A DNA stretch of 32,164 bases from positions 1-32,164 of the forward strand of contig JACRUD010000177.1 of assembly GCA_014304875.1 (NCBI GenBank), in the 5' to 3' direction. The notes below the pieces were generated by a model. The model was not told the DNA's origin and made no database searches. It was given only the letters and a program-made list of their open reading frames with translations. The position numbers and the translations under genes were made by a program. The stretch is from Vulcanimicrobiota bacterium (GTDB lineage: Bacteria; Vulcanimicrobiota; Vulcanimicrobiia; Eremiobacterales; Eremiobacteraceae). Position 1 is the stretch's first letter; each line of letters opens with the position of its first letter. Shown here piece after piece: positions 16,571 to 25,207 of the stretch.

Positions 16571-17545
16571 CTAAAATAACGCCAGCTGGCGGTTTGGCTC
16601 AAACCAGCGGGCCTTCACGCCCGCTCGTCGGAGATGGTGCACGAAATCCGGGAACCCATGCAGGCAATAGACCTGCTTGGGTTGGGCGCGCCGCACGTAT
16701 GCGAGCAGCTCGTCGAAATCGGCGTGGTCCGAAAGCGGCAAAGCGCAGTCGACCCCCAAGCGCAGCCGCGCTCTGGCGTCGACGGCCCAGCCGGTGACCG
16801 CGATTTCGTAGATCGGCGCTAGAGCGGCCAGTTCGCGCGTACGCCGAAGAGACGGAGGAGCGACCACGACGCACCGTCGGCTCCCCTCTGCGCCTTGCTC
16901 GTCGTAGCCGCCCACGCTGACGCCGAGCGACTCGTACACCTGGCACATGCGGGCGACCGCGCCGAACGCCATAACCGGCAGGCCGGCAGCCCTCAGCGCG
17001 GCGATGACTTCTTGCGCCTTTCCCAAGGCGTACGCGTACACGACCGGCGTGATGCCACGCGACAATGCAGCGCTGCAGCGCTGCACCAGCTGTTCCTCCA
17101 CGACCCGGCGTTGCGGGAAGCGGTAGTGCGGTCGGCCGTAGGTGCACTCCATGACAAGCGTGTCGCAACGAGGCACCTCGCAGGGCTCGTGAGTTCGGCC
17201 GGCACGCAGTTTGAAGTCGCCGGTGTAGACGGTGACCGTGTGTTCGGTTCGAACGGCGATCTGCGATGATCCCAGGACGTGGCCGGCCGGCAGCAGCGTC
17301 AGGTGCGCGTCGCCGCATTCGAAGCTTTCGCCGAATTCCCTGACCTCGTAGTCCGTAGCGGCTCGCGTCGCCAGCCGAGCGCGGCAAAGCACCGCCGTGG
17401 CTTTCGTGGCGATCGTCCGGGCGTGCACGCTGATGTGGTCGCTATGGGCGTGGCTGATGAAGCACAGCGTCCGCGGCCGGAGGGCATCCATCCACAAGCC
17501 TATCGCCGGCATGTGCAGTTCGTCGTCGATTGATATCACTGCCAA
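16571..17545 (-). CDS. MBL-fold beta-CASP-like nuclease (ligase-associated exonuclease type)
   Basis: About 324 aa. The metallo-beta-lactamase metal site is clear: HAHSDH (32-37), GHVLGSSQ (His89) and TGDFK (Asp110), then ECTYGRP and, near the C-terminus, LPLSDHADFDELL. The middle part with VVYAYALGKAQEV and ALRAAGLPV fits a reduced beta-CASP domain, as in mRNA 3'-end-processing-like and SNM1-like nucleases. The best fit is the bacterial family known as ligase-associated DNA exonuclease, normally beside an ATP-dependent DNA ligase and a Lhr-like helicase. No such partner is present here. The start is TTG 17545 or GTG 17539, neither with a good ribosome site. It is divergent from the TonB receptor gene with about 95 bp between. 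Confidence 0.8.
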   Translation of the reverse strand: MAVISIDDELHMPAIGLWMDALRPRTLCFISHAHSDHISVHARTIATKATAVLCRARLATRAATDYEVREFGESFECGDAHLTLLPAGHVLGSSQIAVRTEHTVTVYTGDFKLRAGRTHEPCEVPRCDTLVMECTYGRPHYRFPQRRVVEEQLVQRCSAALSRGITPVVYAYALGKAQEVIAALRAAGLPVMAFGAVARMCQVYESLGVSVGGYDEQGAEGSRRCVVVAPPSLRRTRELAALAPIYEIAVTGWAVDARARLRLGVDCALPLSDHADFDELLAYVRRAQPKQVYCLHGFPDFVHHLRRAGVKARWFEPNRQLALF

Positions 17546-17639
17546 TGCTGTAGTTTGGGGCCCGCGTGCGCGGCGCCTTGAAGGACGAAAGAGTTTTTCG
17601 CCGGCCCGGCAAAATCAAGCGCTGGAAGGAGACACCGCT

Positions 17640-20600
17640 ATGCTTTTTTCCGTTCGGCGCGCCGCGCTATTCGCATGCGCCGCCCTCGCAGTGACGTTGG
17701 GTGGGCTGGTCGCGGCCTTCGCGGGCACGACGGGGGCCATCCAGGGGGTCGTACAGGATGCCAGCGGTGCACCGCTTGGCGGCGTGAGAGTGACGGCGGT
17801 GGCTCCATCTGCGGTTCGCAGCACGGTCACGGCGTCAAACGGCTACTATGCGATCAACGGACTGCCCGTCGACACGTACCGCGTCACGTTCGCAAGGACC
17901 GCATACGAAACCGGAACGGTGAACGGCGTGACGGTCGCGCAGGACCAAAACGTCCGCGTCGATGAACGTCTCACATCGGAGATCAAGACGCTGGGCAAGA
18001 TCTCGGTCCGCGGCGCCGCCTCGCTCGTGCAGCCTACCACGACCGCGGATACCTATACGATCAATCGCTCGACCATCGAAAATATAAACGGGACGCCGCA
18101 AGACCCGAACGGCTTCCAAGCGTTGAACGCCTTGCCCGGCATAACGACGGACAATGGTGGCTATCCGATAGTGCGGGCCGGTGAAGCCAACGATGTCGGG
18201 TACGAATACGAGGGCATCGACAATACCGATGTGGTGACCGGCCAGTTCCTCAACGGCTTGAGCATGAACGGCGTGCGGAGCATCCAGCTCTCCACCGGAG
18301 GCTACGATGTCAGCAACGGGAACACGAACTCCGGAGTCATCAACCAGGTGCTTCAGCGGGGCGCTTATCCCGGCTCCGGACAGGCCACCGTTCGAGTTTT
18401 CTCACCCGTCTACGGGCACGAGCTCTCCTTCGATTACGGCAACGCGACGCCGTCGAACAGGTTCAGCTACTTTCTGTCGTTCGGGGGCCAGCGAGACGGT
18501 GTAGGTTACGGCGATAACAGGTCGTTCTTTCCGCTCATCTTAGGCTACACCGATTTCAGCGTCACCGACGACGACGTCGTCAACCTCTACTACCACTTCG
18601 GCAAGGACAATTCGGACGAGGTGCAGTTCTTGACTGACATCACGGCCGCGTACATCGGCTTCGGCCAAAACGTCAACCGCAACGAATCTCCCTACGCCAC
18701 CAACAACGGCAACGTCCAGCTCGGCTCCGAAGTCACCGACGCGAATGGGAACACGCTGCTCGACGTAAACGGCAACCCGTTCTATCTCAGCGATTACACG
18801 ACGCTGTACCCGGGCCAGGCCGGTCTGCGCCAAAACATCCGCTATGTCGATGATCAGATATTCAATACCGGCATCGAAAAATTGAATTTCAAGCGTCAGG
18901 TCAGCTCTTCTAGCTTTGCCGAATTTCGTCTCTTCAAGACATTTGAGAACTTGAACTTCCGCTACCCGTACAACGCCGGCTCGTTCACCGATCTCTACTC
19001 CGATCTGCAGACGACCGGCAGAGGGCTGGGATTCGACTATAACAATCAGCTCAACAGCAAGCACGAGATCGGCGTCGGCAGCGACTACACATTCTACACG
19101 TCGCTGAATTTCGGCGGCACGCCGAGTCTCGAGCCGTTCTACGAGCCGCTCGAGGCGACGGGATGCAGCCAGGTGAGCGGGCTGAGCGTCATGGACGTAA
19201 ATGGCAACAACCTTGGCAGCCTGAGCGGCGGCTGCTACATCGGTCCGCTCAATGCGGCGCTCAATCCCACTTTGTTGGCCCAGGGCCTGACGCCGCTCCC
19301 GACTGACGCCGCCCATGCCCCGATGAAGACCTTCGCCAGCGACTACTACTACACGGATGACCCGGTGCATCGCTTCAATCTCTACGTCAAAGATCTATAC
19401 CAACCCAACGATCGTTTCACGGTGGACGCCGGCTTGCGCTTGGACCAGCAGATCTATGATTTGCCGTCCGACATCGCCCGCCAGGACATGACCTATTTCT
19501 TGGATGCAAACGGCAACTACGTCACGATCCCGGGCGCGGCGATCGGCACCGACGTCACTCGACCGTCGCAGATCAGCCCTCGTCTCGCCCTGACCTACAA
19601 AGCCGGCGCTCGCGACGTCTTGCGCTTCTCCTTCGGAAAGAACATCGAGTTCGAACCCGAGCAGGGAGTGCAGGGCTCCTACCGCGTCGATCCAGCGCTC
19701 GCCAACTGCACGGTCGCGAACGGCTGCTTCCAGCCGCTTGCCGGCTACCCGGGCCACGTCATAGGGTCCAACGGGCTCGTCGATCCCAGCTTGCCGGCGA
19801 CCAATACCATCAATAATCTTTATCAGCAGATCATCGTCGATCAGAACACGAATAACTTCTTGCAGTATGCCCCCGTGCGCCCCGAGCGAGCGGTGAACTT
19901 CGATTTTTCGATCGAGCACGATTTCGGCCGGGGCCTGGAATTAAAAGTCAGCCCTTACTACCGCAAGGGGACCGACTACGTGGTTTACAGCGCGCCGCTG
20001 CTGTTCACGCTCGCTTCCGGCAAACCGATTTTTGGGGCGTCGCGCGCGACGAACGCAGGCATCAACACCAACACCGGCGTTGAATTCGATCTGCAGCGCC
20101 AGGCCGCGCTTGGCCTTTCGGGGTTCCTCAACTTCACGTACGATAACACGCTGGCCAACTACGACAGCGATTTCTTTCCCACCGTGAACGACGCGGCCGT
20201 GGCCGCCGGCCATTTCTTCCACGTCTCCTATCTGGCGCCGATCACGGGCACGGTCAACCTCGATTACACGTGGCGCAACGGTTTCCACGCATCGATGACC
20301 GTGCCGTACGAATCGGGGTATCGTTACGGGGTCGGAAAGAAGACGTTCATCTTCGACCCGAATACGAACCAGCCGGTGCAGGTGTTGAACACCGATCTGG
20401 CCTCGACGCCGTCCCAAGCCTACTATTTCACCGACCCCAACAATCCCGGAACGGTGGAGAACCCGAACATCATCGGTTCGCGTGGGACCGCGGAAGGCGA
20501 CGATCCCGGCACTCTCCACGGTTTGCCGGTCGCGACGGTCAACCTGACGCTGTCGAAAGAATTCGGCAAGCCAAACCGGAGCCTGCTGGCCGGAGTCCGA

Positions 20601-20831
20601 GTCATGAATCTGCTCGGCAACTACACGGCTTCGACATGCGTCGTGCCGCCCTGCGTCGCCAACAATCAATACTACGTCAACAACGGCTTCGGCGCGTACG
20701 GAGCCGGCTCGGGAAGCAATACGAATTTCGGAATCGAGCCGTACCAGAGCAACCTTGGACGTTTGCCCTACGAGAACGAACCATTTGGACAACCGAGGGT
20801 CTTCACGTTCTTCATGAGCAAGAAGTACTAA
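17640..20831 (+). CDS. TonB-dependent outer-membrane receptor with CarboxypepD_reg domain
   Basis: 1063 aa from ATG 17640, chosen because AAGGAG (17626-17631) lies 8 nt upstream; the open frame upstream is antisense to the MBL gene. A signal peptide (about residues 1-29) is followed by a carboxypeptidase-regulatory-like beta domain (about 32-110: GAIQGVVQDASGAPLGGVRV and NGYYAINGLPVDTYRVTF). The plug domain (about 130-240) contains QALNALPGITTDNGG and YEYEGIDNTD. The rest is a long barrel rich in Tyr, Asn, Phe and Gly, ending FTFFMSKKY with a terminal aromatic residue. Such receptors import siderophores, cobalamin, glycans or peptides; the ligand is not evident. No TonB, ExbB or ExbD gene is in the window. 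The lipoprotein gene follows after 4 bp, so the two products probably function together. Confidence 0.9.
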   Translation: MLFSVRRAALFACAALAVTLGGLVAAFAGTTGAIQGVVQDASGAPLGGVRVTAVAPSAVRSTVTASNGYYAINGLPVDTYRVTFARTAYETGTVNGVTVAQDQNVRVDERLTSEIKTLGKISVRGAASLVQPTTTADTYTINRSTIENINGTPQDPNGFQALNALPGITTDNGGYPIVRAGEANDVGYEYEGIDNTDVVTGQFLNGLSMNGVRSIQLSTGGYDVSNGNTNSGVINQVLQRGAYPGSGQATVRVFSPVYGHELSFDYGNATPSNRFSYFLSFGGQRDGVGYGDNRSFFPLILGYTDFSVTDDDVVNLYYHFGKDNSDEVQFLTDITAAYIGFGQNVNRNESPYATNNGNVQLGSEVTDANGNTLLDVNGNPFYLSDYTTLYPGQAGLRQNIRYVDDQIFNTGIEKLNFKRQVSSSSFAEFRLFKTFENLNFRYPYNAGSFTDLYSDLQTTGRGLGFDYNNQLNSKHEIGVGSDYTFYTSLNFGGTPSLEPFYEPLEATGCSQVSGLSVMDVNGNNLGSLSGGCYIGPLNAALNPTLLAQGLTPLPTDAAHAPMKTFASDYYYTDDPVHRFNLYVKDLYQPNDRFTVDAGLRLDQQIYDLPSDIARQDMTYFLDANGNYVTIPGAAIGTDVTRPSQISPRLALTYKAGARDVLRFSFGKNIEFEPEQGVQGSYRVDPALANCTVANGCFQPLAGYPGHVIGSNGLVDPSLPATNTINNLYQQIIVDQNTNNFLQYAPVRPERAVNFDFSIEHDFGRGLELKVSPYYRKGTDYVVYSAPLLFTLASGKPIFGASRATNAGINTNTGVEFDLQRQAALGLSGFLNFTYDNTLANYDSDFFPTVNDAAVAAGHFFHVSYLAPITGTVNLDYTWRNGFHASMTVPYESGYRYGVGKKTFIFDPNTNQPVQVLNTDLASTPSQAYYFTDPNNPGTVENPNIIGSRGTAEGDDPGTLHGLPVATVNLTLSKEFGKPNRSLLAGVRVMNLLGNYTASTCVVPPCVANNQYYVNNGFGAYGAGSGSNTNFGIEPYQSNLGRLPYENEPFGQPRVFTFFMSKKY

Positions 20832-20835
20832 GCGG

Positions 20836-21750
20836 ATGTCGCTCAAACGTTTTGTCGCACCGTTGTCACTTTTCGCTGCCATGAGCGCGCTCTCGCTGGC
20901 ATCGTGCTCGACCAGCACGAGCATCGGAAACGTCCAATACACTCCGGCTCACGCGATGCTGCAATTGGCCGTCGGCACGATTGACGACAGCGCCGGTTCG
21001 CTGACGCTGGCGGCGACGGGCTCTGCGGTTCCCGGCCAGTACCTCAACAGCGTCGCAACGCTGCGCGGCCCTAGCGGAAGCTCCGCGTTTCCCAGTAGCG
21101 GAAGCGCCACGCTGACCGCCCCCACAAGCGCAACCTATACGACCGGCAACTTGTACTCCTACGGTCAGACGCCTGGAACGAACGGCGTCGTGGGCTTGCC
21201 GCCGACGTATGCCGTCAACGGCAACGGCGTCGGATTCGGCACCGGGTTTTTGCTGCCGTCCGCAGCCGGAACCGCGACATTTCCACCTGTGGTCCCAGGG
21301 CAATACACGCTATCGGTCGCGGTCCCGGTCAACGGATCCACGATCCCACTCACCGCAAACGCGGTGCTGCCGGCGAACGCGCCGGTCTTGGGTCCCCTCA
21401 GCGTGAGCTTCGTTTCGGATGGCAATGGAGGGGGAACCGTGACGATCGCGTCCGTGCCCGGTATGACCGAAGCCCTGGTCGCGTTCTACGCTGATGTCGG
21501 CGCCTCGGGCGCGACGCCGTGCTCGGCCCTCGGAGCCGAAGCCGCCAGTCTCGAGCAAACAGGTACCACGGGCACGTTGCCTTCGGGCAGTTTGAGCGCT
21601 GGAACTGCATACTGCGCGCTCGCTTTGGGCGCCGACTATCCGCTCGTGGAAGCAGGCGCCCCGTTCAGCACGGCGGCAAGCCCAAAACTAGCGGGTGCGG
21701 GGGGAACGGCGGATTTATCGGCCTCGGCGCTGTTCTCGTTCACGGAATAA
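20836..21750 (+). CDS. Lipoprotein coupled to the TonB receptor (304 aa)
   Basis: The ATG lies 4 bp after the receptor stop, and its ribosome site would fall inside the receptor gene, which suggests translational coupling. The signal peptide ends in the lipobox LASC (Cys24), so the product is lipid-anchored, probably in the outer membrane. The mature protein is rich in Ala, Gly, Ser, Thr and Val and lacks long helices, with patches such as GQYTLSVAVPVNG that suggest tandem beta-sandwich (Ig-like) modules. Two Cys residues (in TPCSALG and AYCALAL) could form a disulfide. It does not resemble SusD, which is larger and helical. I do not recognise the family; a surface ligand-binding or receptor-assisting role is inferred from linkage only. 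Confidence 0.75.
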   Translation: MSLKRFVAPLSLFAAMSALSLASCSTSTSIGNVQYTPAHAMLQLAVGTIDDSAGSLTLAATGSAVPGQYLNSVATLRGPSGSSAFPSSGSATLTAPTSATYTTGNLYSYGQTPGTNGVVGLPPTYAVNGNGVGFGTGFLLPSAAGTATFPPVVPGQYTLSVAVPVNGSTIPLTANAVLPANAPVLGPLSVSFVSDGNGGGTVTIASVPGMTEALVAFYADVGASGATPCSALGAEAASLEQTGTTGTLPSGSLSAGTAYCALALGADYPLVEAGAPFSTAASPKLAGAGGTADLSASALFSFTE

Positions 21751-21774
21751 GACGCACGTAAATGCAGCCAGGAA

Positions 21775-21807
21775 ATTGTAGCCACGGACAATTGAGGTCC
21801 GTCCGTC
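21775..21807 (+). repeat. Dispersed palindromic repeat, copy 5
   Basis: Reads ATTGTAGCCACGGAC then AATTGAGGTCCGTCCGTC. The stem CGGAC/GTCCG is perfect although the loop differs from other copies. A half unit, ATGCAGCCAGGAAA, directly precedes it, as at copy 3. It lies between the convergent lipoprotein and S9 peptidase genes. Confidence 0.75.
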
Positions 21808-21812
21808 GCCAT

Positions 21813-23810
21813 TCAGCGCAAGTATTTATGAATCCATGCCACCCAGCGTCGGTCGATATCCGCGTTGCGGACCGGGTCGGACGGCAGATGGCCGCCGACT
21901 GGATATGCCACGAACTGCACCGGCACGTGTAGGTCGCGCAGCGCACGATACATCTTGTACGATTCAGGAATGGGCACGCGCACGTCGCCGGTGTCGCACA
22001 TGATCAAAGTCGGCGTTGAGATCTGCGCCGCGTAGGTTATTGGTGACTGGCGTTGCCATTGGGCGGCATGCTCCGGCGTCCAAGGCGTGCTTCCCAGCTG
22101 CAGCCGGTCGGACGTCCGGTCGTCCGCCAAGGAGTAATCGTCGAACCAATCGTTGACGGCCGCCCCGGAGACATCCGCCTTCCAGATATGATAGTGGCCG
22201 ATGAGCCACGACGTCATGAACCCTCCGTACGACCAGCCGGAGACAGCGACGCGTGATGAATCGACGATGCCTAAGCGTTGCACCGCGGCGACTCCCGCCA
22301 TGACGTCGCGGCCCGGCCCGTCTCCGGCGTCGCCGAAAATGGCCCGCTCGAACGCGTTGCCGGCGTTGTCGCTCCCGCGATAGTTTGGCTCGAAGACCAA
22401 ATAACCGTCGGCTGCCAGCAGCTGGGTCAGCTCGCTGAACTCCGTGTTGGAGTTGGCGATCGGCCCTCCGTGGACGACCAGAACGAGCGGGTACTTCTTG
22501 CCGGAAACGTAGCCGGGGGGATACGTGAGCACGCCGTCTTCGCGAAAGCCATTCGGGCCATTCCACTGGATGGTCTGAGACGTGCCAAGATCCAGAGCGG
22601 CGATCTCGTGATTGACGTCGGTCAGGCGCTCGGGCTTGTCTTGGGTCGAGCCCATGTAGTATAACTCCGGCGGCCGGCGCGAGGAGCTGCCGCTGAAGGC
22701 GACGGCGCCGGCGCGCGAGACGGAGGCTGCGCTCCAATTGACTTGGCCGAGGTCAAGCCGCTGTGCCGGGCCGGCCAACGGCTGGCGCCACAAAGCCGTG
22801 CGAGTTCCATCGTCGGCGCCGATGAGCAGCTCGCGGCCACCAGGCAACCATTGAGCGAGAGTCACGTTGCGATCTAACTCGCGCGTCACGACCCCGCTTG
22901 GGCCACCGGAGGCCGGTGCGACGTAGATTTCCCAGACTTGGTTATAATCGCCCGCGCGCGGATACGCGTACACGATGCGAGCTCCGTCCGGCGAGTAGAC
23001 GGGCATCGTCTGATATTTGCCCGGGAACAGTTTGCGCACGGAACCGGATGCGACATCCAACGCGCGGATGTCCTGATTCAGCGCGTCGTCCTGATAGGGG
23101 CTCGGCAGGCGCGCGTAGGCGATGAATCGGCTATCCGGCGACCACGAAATGGGGGAGGCCAGAGTGTACGGCGGGTCCATACTGGGCAGCCCTTGGGACC
23201 CCGCCGTAAGCCTGTGCGCACGCCCGCCCGCTGCGGAAACAAGCCAGAGATGCGCCGGTGTGGGAGCGCTTTGCGCGAGATAGTCGTTATTGCCGACGAC
23301 AAACGCATCGTCGTGGTTCTCGAGGGCACGTTTGTTGTTGACCGGATCTGCCGTGACGTAGGCGATGTCCCCGCCGCTCGGGCGCCAAGCGAACTGCTCG
23401 ACGTCGTTGGGCGCATCGGTTATTCTGCGTGCTTGGCTCGCGGCCGCCGGCATGACGAAAAGTTCGTCAGCTTTTTCGGGTTGGCGCTTATCTCGTCCGA
23501 TGAAAGCGATCCGGTCGCCGGCCGGCGACCAACGCGGTGAAGAAAGGTCCTCCAAGCCGGATTCAAGCGTGCGCTGCGCGCGCGTCGTGATGTCCAGCAG
23601 CATCAGCTGACTCTCGTAGCGCGCCGTGCGGAAGTTCGGGCGGACGACCACGAAGATGATCGACTTGCCATCGGGCGAGATCTGCGGATCGCGCACGTCT
23701 TTGAGAGACTTCAAATCCCCAAGCTCGATATGCCGCGCTTGGGCGTAGTCGGGCCACAAAGCCAACAACAAGACGGCGCAGCCGATGGCCGCCAAAAGCC
23801 GATTTGTCAC
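21813..23810 (-). CDS. Second exported S9 family serine peptidase
   Basis: 665 aa from GTG 23810, chosen because GGAGGA (23818-23823) lies 7 nt upstream; the frame could be extended to 23873 without a ribosome site. A signal peptide (TNRLLAAIGCAVLLLALWPDYAQA) is followed by a propeller with PQISPDGKSIIFV, RWSPAGDRIAFIG, SWSPDSRFIAYA and VYSPDGARIVYAY. The catalytic domain starts near LVLVVHGGP. The predicted triad is Ser527 in GWSYGG, Asp609 in TGDVRVP and His641 in VGGHLP. Its relation to the other S9 peptidase in the window is distant (different propeller and termini), so they are paralogues rather than a recent duplication. It converges on the TonB receptor/lipoprotein pair, with 62 bp between stops, and could digest peptides that the receptor system admits. 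Confidence 0.88.
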   Translation of the reverse strand: MTNRLLAAIGCAVLLLALWPDYAQARHIELGDLKSLKDVRDPQISPDGKSIIFVVVRPNFRTARYESQLMLLDITTRAQRTLESGLEDLSSPRWSPAGDRIAFIGRDKRQPEKADELFVMPAAASQARRITDAPNDVEQFAWRPSGGDIAYVTADPVNNKRALENHDDAFVVGNNDYLAQSAPTPAHLWLVSAAGGRAHRLTAGSQGLPSMDPPYTLASPISWSPDSRFIAYARLPSPYQDDALNQDIRALDVASGSVRKLFPGKYQTMPVYSPDGARIVYAYPRAGDYNQVWEIYVAPASGGPSGVVTRELDRNVTLAQWLPGGRELLIGADDGTRTALWRQPLAGPAQRLDLGQVNWSAASVSRAGAVAFSGSSSRRPPELYYMGSTQDKPERLTDVNHEIAALDLGTSQTIQWNGPNGFREDGVLTYPPGYVSGKKYPLVLVVHGGPIANSNTEFSELTQLLAADGYLVFEPNYRGSDNAGNAFERAIFGDAGDGPGRDVMAGVAAVQRLGIVDSSRVAVSGWSYGGFMTSWLIGHYHIWKADVSGAAVNDWFDDYSLADDRTSDRLQLGSTPWTPEHAAQWQRQSPITYAAQISTPTLIMCDTGDVRVPIPESYKMYRALRDLHVPVQFVAYPVGGHLPSDPVRNADIDRRWVAWIHKYLR

Positions 23811-23944
23811 GATGCTATCCTCCGCAGCCAAGTCCTTATGCGCAAACCGTCCCTCCCGCCTGCCCAAGTTCATCCGAAGTGCGCCGAGCTTCGTTAACGC
23901 AGATAGGTCTTTGTTCGCCTCGAATCGTGTAGAGGAGTGACAGT

Positions 23945-24721
23945 TTGAAAAAGGTTCGATTTGCCGCCCTGGTCGCGGCCGCCGTCGTCATCGGGGGTCT
24001 CCGCCCCGGCTTCGCCGAGCCGTCGAATGCGGCTGCGCCGGGCCCCCTGCCGACCCCCGGCTACTATGGCTTCATTGCCGGAGGCTACACCGGCGGAAAA
24101 GTGTATAACGAGTTTTCCTCGGGCCAAAAGGACTCGCGCTCGTCGTCATACGTCGCCAGCGGCGCCTACCTGCTCGATCGCCTGGCATTCAAAGTCGACA
24201 TCCGTCAGGATCAGTACGACTCGACGGACAACACCGGGCTGGGATTGACAGTTGCTCCGACTATCGGCGGCGGCGCGTCCATCGGTCCGGTTTTCACGGG
24301 CCGCCAGACGACCTTCGACGGACGCCTTGAGCTGCAACTGCTCGACCCGCACCTTTATGCAGGCTTGGGGTACTTACAGTCGGTGAACAACTACGGCAAT
24401 CCGCATTTACGGGGGGCCGGAGTGGGGCTGGAAAAGCTGCCCGATTTCAACGGACCGCTCGGGGTTCATTTCTCGGCCTTCTATTATCCGAATGTCAGCG
24501 GCACGTATACGGTCAGCGATTCGTCCAGCGCGAACTTCGGCAACTCATACGTCCAAGCGTACAAACTGATCAAATACGACCTCGGCTTTGACGTTCCAAT
24601 CACTCAGACGCCGGTGTATGTGAACGGCGGCTTTAGCGGCGATCGCTTTTACGCAAAGGCAAACGCTGCCCGGGATCAGACCCACTCGGGGCCCTACGTC
24701 GGGCTTGGCCTTCACTTCTGA
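23945..24721 (+). CDS. Outer-membrane beta-barrel protein (258 aa)
   Basis: The start is TTG 23945, preceded by GAGGAG with about 7 nt spacing. The N-terminus KKVRFAALVAAAVVIGGLRPGFA is a signal peptide. The rest alternates polar and hydrophobic residues with many Gly, Tyr and Asn (for example YYGFIAGGYTGG, HLYAGLGYLQSV, GPYVGLGLHF) and ends in Phe, the usual BAM-recognition ending of outer-membrane barrels. Its size suits an 8- to 12-strand barrel. It has no homology I can name. It is transcribed alone, divergent from the second S9 peptidase, with a terminator directly after. Confidence 0.75.
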   Translation: MKKVRFAALVAAAVVIGGLRPGFAEPSNAAAPGPLPTPGYYGFIAGGYTGGKVYNEFSSGQKDSRSSSYVASGAYLLDRLAFKVDIRQDQYDSTDNTGLGLTVAPTIGGGASIGPVFTGRQTTFDGRLELQLLDPHLYAGLGYLQSVNNYGNPHLRGAGVGLEKLPDFNGPLGVHFSAFYYPNVSGTYTVSDSSSANFGNSYVQAYKLIKYDLGFDVPITQTPVYVNGGFSGDRFYAKANAARDQTHSGPYVGLGLHF

Positions 24722-24742
24722 GCCGTGTCGCCACAAAATGCG

Positions 24743-24770
24743 AAAGCCGCGCGAAAAGCGGGGCTTTTTT
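24743..24770 (+). terminator. Intrinsic terminator after the barrel gene
   Basis: AAAGCC pairs with GGGCTTTTTT around a GC-rich, partly mismatched inner stem, ending in six T residues. It lies 22 bp after the stop codon. Confidence 0.7.
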
Positions 24771-24799
24771 GTTTCCTGCGTACGCTAAAGAGTCAAGCC

Positions 24800-25087
24800 C
24801 TAAGTTAAAGAGCCCCGCCTCGAACTGATCATCTCCAGCTCCTCGACGATGCCGTCGAATTCATCGAGATCGTGGATCTGGTCGGTGCGCAGCATCCGCT
24901 CGTGGCCGAAGAGCCTCGTCTCCCAAGCGACCAAGACGCCGAACATGTCCAACCCGTTTTTTACCGCCCTCTCGACGGCGGGCTGGGCTTGCGCGCAGCC
25001 GGAGTAGCCTAGCCAGCGGGCGCAGGTTGCGAGGTCGCTTGGCGAATAAGGCTGGCCACAAGCGTGACCGTTGTCTCTATAATCCAT
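24800..25087 (-). CDS. Hypothetical protein (95 aa), apparently leaderless
   Basis: The ATG at 25087 gives MDYRDNGHACGQPYSPSDLA as the N-terminus; a TTG further upstream lies inside the promoter and is unlikely. The protein has three Cys residues in the first third, a helical middle (VERAVKNGLDMFGVLVAW) and an acidic C-terminal part (DQIHDLDEFDGIVEELEM). There is no signal peptide or membrane segment. I do not recognise the family. The -10 box TATACT ends 6 nt before the ATG and no ribosome site fits between, so the mRNA probably starts at the AUG. Confidence 0.6.
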   Translation of the reverse strand: MDYRDNGHACGQPYSPSDLATCARWLGYSGCAQAQPAVERAVKNGLDMFGVLVAWETRLFGHERMLRTDQIHDLDEFDGIVEELEMISSRRGSLT

Positions 25088-25093
25088 GCTATA

Positions 25094-25127
25094 AGTATAA
25101 AAAAGCGGCCGCTGTGACAACAGTCAC
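25094..25127 (-). promoter_or_regulatory. Promoter and inverted-repeat operator of the leaderless gene
   Basis: On the minus strand, TTGTCA (25120-25115) and TATACT (25099-25094) are 15 bp apart, shorter than the usual 17. The inverted repeat GTGAC-AACA-GTCAC (25114-25127) covers the -35 box, as a repressor site would. Confidence 0.5.
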
Positions 25128-25207
25128 GAAATGCCGCATTTGCAGAGCCTAAATTCCCAACCAGACCTCCCCTTATGAGGGCTTTGGCCGTACCTAAGCC
25201 ACCGTCC

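Noticed and set aside
17397-17639. Upstream extension of the TonB receptor
   Set aside because: Antisense to the MBL-fold gene; signal peptide and SD site place the start at 17640.
18540-19370. Long open frame (276 aa) on the minus strand
   Set aside because: Fully antisense to the TonB receptor gene; rich in Val, Arg and Glu from reversed codons, with no domain.
19941-20942. Long open frame (333 aa) on the minus strand
   Set aside because: Antisense to the same receptor and lipoprotein; Arg/Val/Asp-rich shadow of GC-biased codons.
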